A DNA stretch of 9,006 nucleotides from Paracoccaceae bacterium. GTDB taxonomy: Bacteria > Pseudomonadota > Alphaproteobacteria > Rhodobacterales > Rhodobacteraceae. Made by a program: the position numbers and the translations under genes. This document shows positions 6,882-9,006 of this stretch, piece by piece. The notes beneath the pieces were generated by a model. That model had not been told where the DNA came from. It saw nothing but the letters and a program-made list of their open reading frames with translations, and did no database searches. The number at the start of each line of letters is the position of its first letter. The stretch's first letter is position 1. The stretch spans positions 1-9,006 of the forward strand of contig DAOUPC010000098.1 in NCBI GenBank assembly GCA_030626365.1, in the 5' to 3' direction.

Positions 6882-7640
6882 ATGGAATTTACCTTTGCGG
6901 ATCGAACCATCACCATCAACGTGCCGACACATGCGGCCCTGATGAACGAGGTTCGCCGCCGGTTTCGTGTCGGCGAAGGCTTTGCACTGGCCACGGTCAA
7001 CGTCGATCATCTGGTCAAGATGAAGGCGTCCCGGGAATTTCTTGATGCGTATGCGGCGCAGGATCTGGTGATTGCCGATGGCAACCCGGTGGTGATTTTG
7101 TCGATGCTGGCGGGCAGGCCAGTTGATTTGCTGCCCGGCTCTGACATGGTTTCCCCGATGAGCGCACTTGCCGCCGAAGAAGGCGTGCCGGTGGCGCTGG
7201 TTGGAACCACGCAGGTGGCGCTGGACGACGCGGCGCAGGCCTTGTGCGACAAGACCCCGGGGCTTGATATCGTGTTGCGTGTGTCGCCCACCGGAAAATT
7301 TGACCCGACCGGGCCAGAGGCAGACGCGATTCTGGCGCAGCTTGACAAGGCGCAGGTGCAGCTGTGTTTTCTGGCGCTTGGGGCCCCAAAGCAGGAAATC
7401 TTTGCCCAGCGCGGGCGCGAACGGGCACCCAAGGTCGGGTTTGCAGGCATTGGTGCCGGGCTGGATTTTCTGGGGGGGCATCAGGTGCGCGCGCCGATGT
7501 GGATGCGCCGTTTGGCGCTGGAATGGCTGTGGAGGGCGCTAAGCAATCCGGTCCGGATGATGCCCCGGTATGCGCACAACTTTATGATCCTGCCAGAACT
7601 GGTGATCGCCGCCCTGCACCTGCGTGGCCGGGGCCGCTGA
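6882..7640 (+). CDS. WecG/TagA/CpsF family (GT26) glycosyltransferase
   Basis: This 252-residue protein has the usual family length and likely transfers a sugar, such as an N-acetylmannosamine-type residue, from a UDP donor to an undecaprenyl-linked acceptor at the cytoplasmic membrane face. Family landmarks appear in order: TVNVDHL (38-44), IADGNPVV (64-71) with Asp66 at the place of the TagA catalytic aspartate, PGSDM (85-89), GAPKQE (167-172), and GIGAGLDFLGG (189-199) running into RAPMWMRRLALEWLWR (203-218). The last block is the C-terminal appendage that brings these enzymes to the membrane. Thr38 and Gln171 sit where TagA uses a threonine and a glutamine. By an ungapped match to the remembered RVxG motif, position 83 is Leu where an arginine is frequent. 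The donor sugar cannot be predicted. It is the only plus-strand gene here, with its own ribosome site, and ends 6 bases from the oppositely directed GT2 gene. Confidence 0.9.
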   Translation: MEFTFADRTITINVPTHAALMNEVRRRFRVGEGFALATVNVDHLVKMKASREFLDAYAAQDLVIADGNPVVILSMLAGRPVDLLPGSDMVSPMSALAAEEGVPVALVGTTQVALDDAAQALCDKTPGLDIVLRVSPTGKFDPTGPEADAILAQLDKAQVQLCFLALGAPKQEIFAQRGRERAPKVGFAGIGAGLDFLGGHQVRAPMWMRRLALEWLWRALSNPVRMMPRYAHNFMILPELVIAALHLRGRGR

Positions 7641-7646
7641 TCCGGG

Positions 7647-8615
7647 TCACTTATATTCCAGCAATCCGGTCCTGCGCCCGCGCAGGCGACTGAAACGGTA
7701 TTGCAAAGCGCCCTGCGCCTCGGGGAATTTTCCCAGCGTGGTGAACAATGCCAGTTCCCAGTCACCGCGCTGGCCCAGTCGCACCATCTGCGCCGGATAG
7801 GCCAGCCCCAACAGCGCCGCCCAAGGTGTCGCCACCATCAGCCCCAACATGATCAGCGGCAAAACCGCCCCCCAGATCAACGCCCGGCGGGTTTCGTGTA
7901 CCCAGTGGCGGTGCGGCGGGGCACCATGCAGGGCGGCCCCCTCGGCAAAGGCATGGCCGGCGCGGCGACTGCGGGTCCACCACTGACCAAAGCGCAGGAT
8001 CTGCGCATCATGCTGCGTCATTTCACCATTCAGCCGCTCAACCATCCAGCCGTCCTGGCGCAGTCGCAGGCATAATTCCGGTTCTTCCCCGGCAATCAGG
8101 TCATCGCGAAACCCCCCCGCCGCCTGCACGGCATCAAGGCGCATCATGGCATCACCACCACAGGCCTTTGCCTTGCCCACCGGGGTGTCCCATTCATGGT
8201 CACACAGGCGGTTGTAAACCGATGCTTCGGGGTGCAGTTCCCGGCGTCGCCCGCAAACCACGGCAGTACCCGCATGGGCTGTCAGAAACCTTGCGGCCAT
8301 ATCGATCCAGCCGGGATCAATGCGGCAATCCCCATCGACCAGTTGCACAAAATCGCCATCCGATACCTGCGCCAGCCCCGCGTTACGGGCCCGTGCCGCC
8401 GTAAAGGGCCGCGACATATCCAGATCAATCACCTCGGCCCCGGCGGCGCGAGCCGCCTGTGTGCTGCCATCATCCGACCCGGAATCCACATAAATTATGC
8501 GCCGCACCCGCCCCTGCAAAGAGGCCAGACAGGCGATCAGCCGCGCGCCCTCGTTGCGCCCGATCACCACGGCGTCGATGATGGGGGGCGCAGGGTCAGT
8601 CGCAGGATCAATCAT
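7647..8615 (-). CDS. Family 2 glycosyltransferase with C-terminal membrane hairpin
   Basis: This 322-residue inverting glycosyltransferase has a GT-A fold. The N-terminal nucleotide-binding strand reads AVVIGRNEGARL (15-26), followed by YVDSGSDDGS (42-51). The metal-binding DxD is DGD at 94-96 within QLVDGDCRID. GEEPELCLRLR (176-186) carries the acidic residues expected for the catalytic base region. A hydrophobic stretch, about 245-278, broken by a proline, could form a membrane hairpin or interfacial anchor, so the enzyme should act on a lipid-linked acceptor at the inner membrane. The sugar cannot be predicted. The ATG overlaps the end of the upstream gene by 8 bases, which suggests translational coupling and one operon. 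Its ribosome site is weak, consistent with coupling. It ends facing the GT26 gene with no terminator hairpin in between. Confidence 0.88.
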   Translation of the reverse strand: MIDPATDPAPPIIDAVVIGRNEGARLIACLASLQGRVRRIIYVDSGSDDGSTQAARAAGAEVIDLDMSRPFTAARARNAGLAQVSDGDFVQLVDGDCRIDPGWIDMAARFLTAHAGTAVVCGRRRELHPEASVYNRLCDHEWDTPVGKAKACGGDAMMRLDAVQAAGGFRDDLIAGEEPELCLRLRQDGWMVERLNGEMTQHDAQILRFGQWWTRSRRAGHAFAEGAALHGAPPHRHWVHETRRALIWGAVLPLIMLGLMVATPWAALLGLAYPAQMVRLGQRGDWELALFTTLGKFPEAQGALQYRFSRLRGRRTGLLEYK

Positions 8616-9006
8616 TGGTCACACTTTCATCAACAAAGGCCGAAAACTGTGCCGAGCGCACCAGAAATCCGTTTTCCTGCAAACCGGCAATGCCGGTAAA
8701 GGGCCGCGAAGTGGGCGAAAAAAGTGTCAGATCCGGATCGTTCTGTACGATATCCAGCCTTTGGCGATCCTCACCATGCGATATTGTTGCCCCCTGCACC
8801 GATTGCACATCGCGGCCAAAAGGGTCGTCCGTGAATTTATAGTGCCGGATCAGTGCCGTGAAATCAGCGCACGCCACATGCGCCGCACAATGCGGATGCA
8901 CCCCCGGTTGAACATCCTGACCGACAAAAACCAGCGGGTGTTTGCTCAGCGCACAGTCTTCGCCGAACACTTTGCGCCGGACCCCGCCAAACAGGAACCG
9001 AATACG
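8608..9006 (-). CDS. C-terminal part of a glycosyltransferase family 2-like protein (partial)
   Basis: The frame enters from the right edge, so the N-terminus is missing; the last 132 residues are visible. FLFGGVRRKVFG (4-15), then SKHPLVF (21-27), then DFTALIRHYKF, then an aspartate-rich LTLFSPTSRPFTG block fit the C-terminal half of Glyco_tranf_2_4-type proteins. In these, a GGVRxxVFG and LSK-PL pattern is followed by a D-x-x-x-L-x-H-x-K-F motif. The assignment rests on remembered pattern similarity. The catalytic DxD part would lie outside the window. The stop TGA overlaps the start of the downstream GT2 gene by 8 bases, so the two are probably co-expressed. An internal ATG reading MFGE is absent in this frame; the Val codon GTG at 8970 is inside the domain and is not a real start. 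Confidence 0.6.
   Translation of the reverse strand, partial: RIRFLFGGVRRKVFGEDCALSKHPLVFVGQDVQPGVHPHCAAHVACADFTALIRHYKFTDDPFGRDVQSVQGATISHGEDRQRLDIVQNDPDLTLFSPTSRPFTGIAGLQENGFLVRSAQFSAFVDESVTND

Noticed and set aside
6720..7481. A 253-codon open frame on the minus strand opposite the GT26 gene.
   Set aside because: The plus-strand frame carries all GT26 motifs and a ribosome site; the antisense translation has no family character.
7624..7640. GGCC-GG-GGCC hairpin at the end of the GT26 gene as a terminator.
   Set aside because: It lies inside the coding end and has no following T-run on either strand.
8608..9006. Reading the partial gene as a sulfotransferase.
   Set aside because: No 5' phosphosulfate loop is visible and the C-terminal pattern fits Glyco_tranf_2_4-type proteins better.

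Overview
The window looks like GC-rich chromosomal DNA from an alphaproteobacterium, most likely of the Rhodobacteraceae/Roseobacter kind. That assignment is an inference from strong G/C preference at third codon positions and the character of the glycan proteins; no marker gene is present. No RNA gene, mobile element or CRISPR array was seen.

Region by region. (1) Positions 1-4930, minus strand: the first 1643 codons of a large type I polyketide synthase (PKS) that runs off the left edge. The visible domains are KS, AT, KR (with its structural half) and most of a DH, in that order. Every catalytic residue looked for is present, and no carrier protein is visible. (2) Positions 4931-5187: an AT-rich leader/intergenic stretch with a probable terminator for the upstream gene, a second GC-rich hairpin and a dyad cluster. 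It also holds a strong ribosome-binding sequence that faces only a start-stop codon pair. (3) Positions 5188-6666, minus strand: a polytopic membrane protein of the polysaccharide polymerase / O-antigen ligase kind. (4) Positions 6667-6881: a divergent intergenic region. (5) Positions 6882-7640, plus strand: a WecG/TagA/CpsF (GT26) glycosyltransferase. It is the only plus-strand gene and meets the next gene tail to tail with a 6-base gap. (6) Positions 7647-8615, minus strand: a GT2 glycosyltransferase with a C-terminal membrane hairpin. (7) Positions 8608-9006, minus strand: the C-terminal 132 residues of another glycosyltransferase-like protein, whose stop overlaps the GT2 start by 8 bases.

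Taken together, four genes for building and polymerising a lipid-linked glycan lie next to a modular reducing PKS. The GT2, the GT2-like protein and the GT26 enzyme would assemble a repeat unit on an undecaprenyl carrier, and the membrane protein would polymerise or transfer it. The PKS would make a reduced, partly unsaturated acyl chain. Whether that chain joins the glycan, anchors it, or belongs to a separate neighbouring pathway cannot be decided here. The joint locus, together with the KS-AT-KR-DH order, is the most interesting point of the window.
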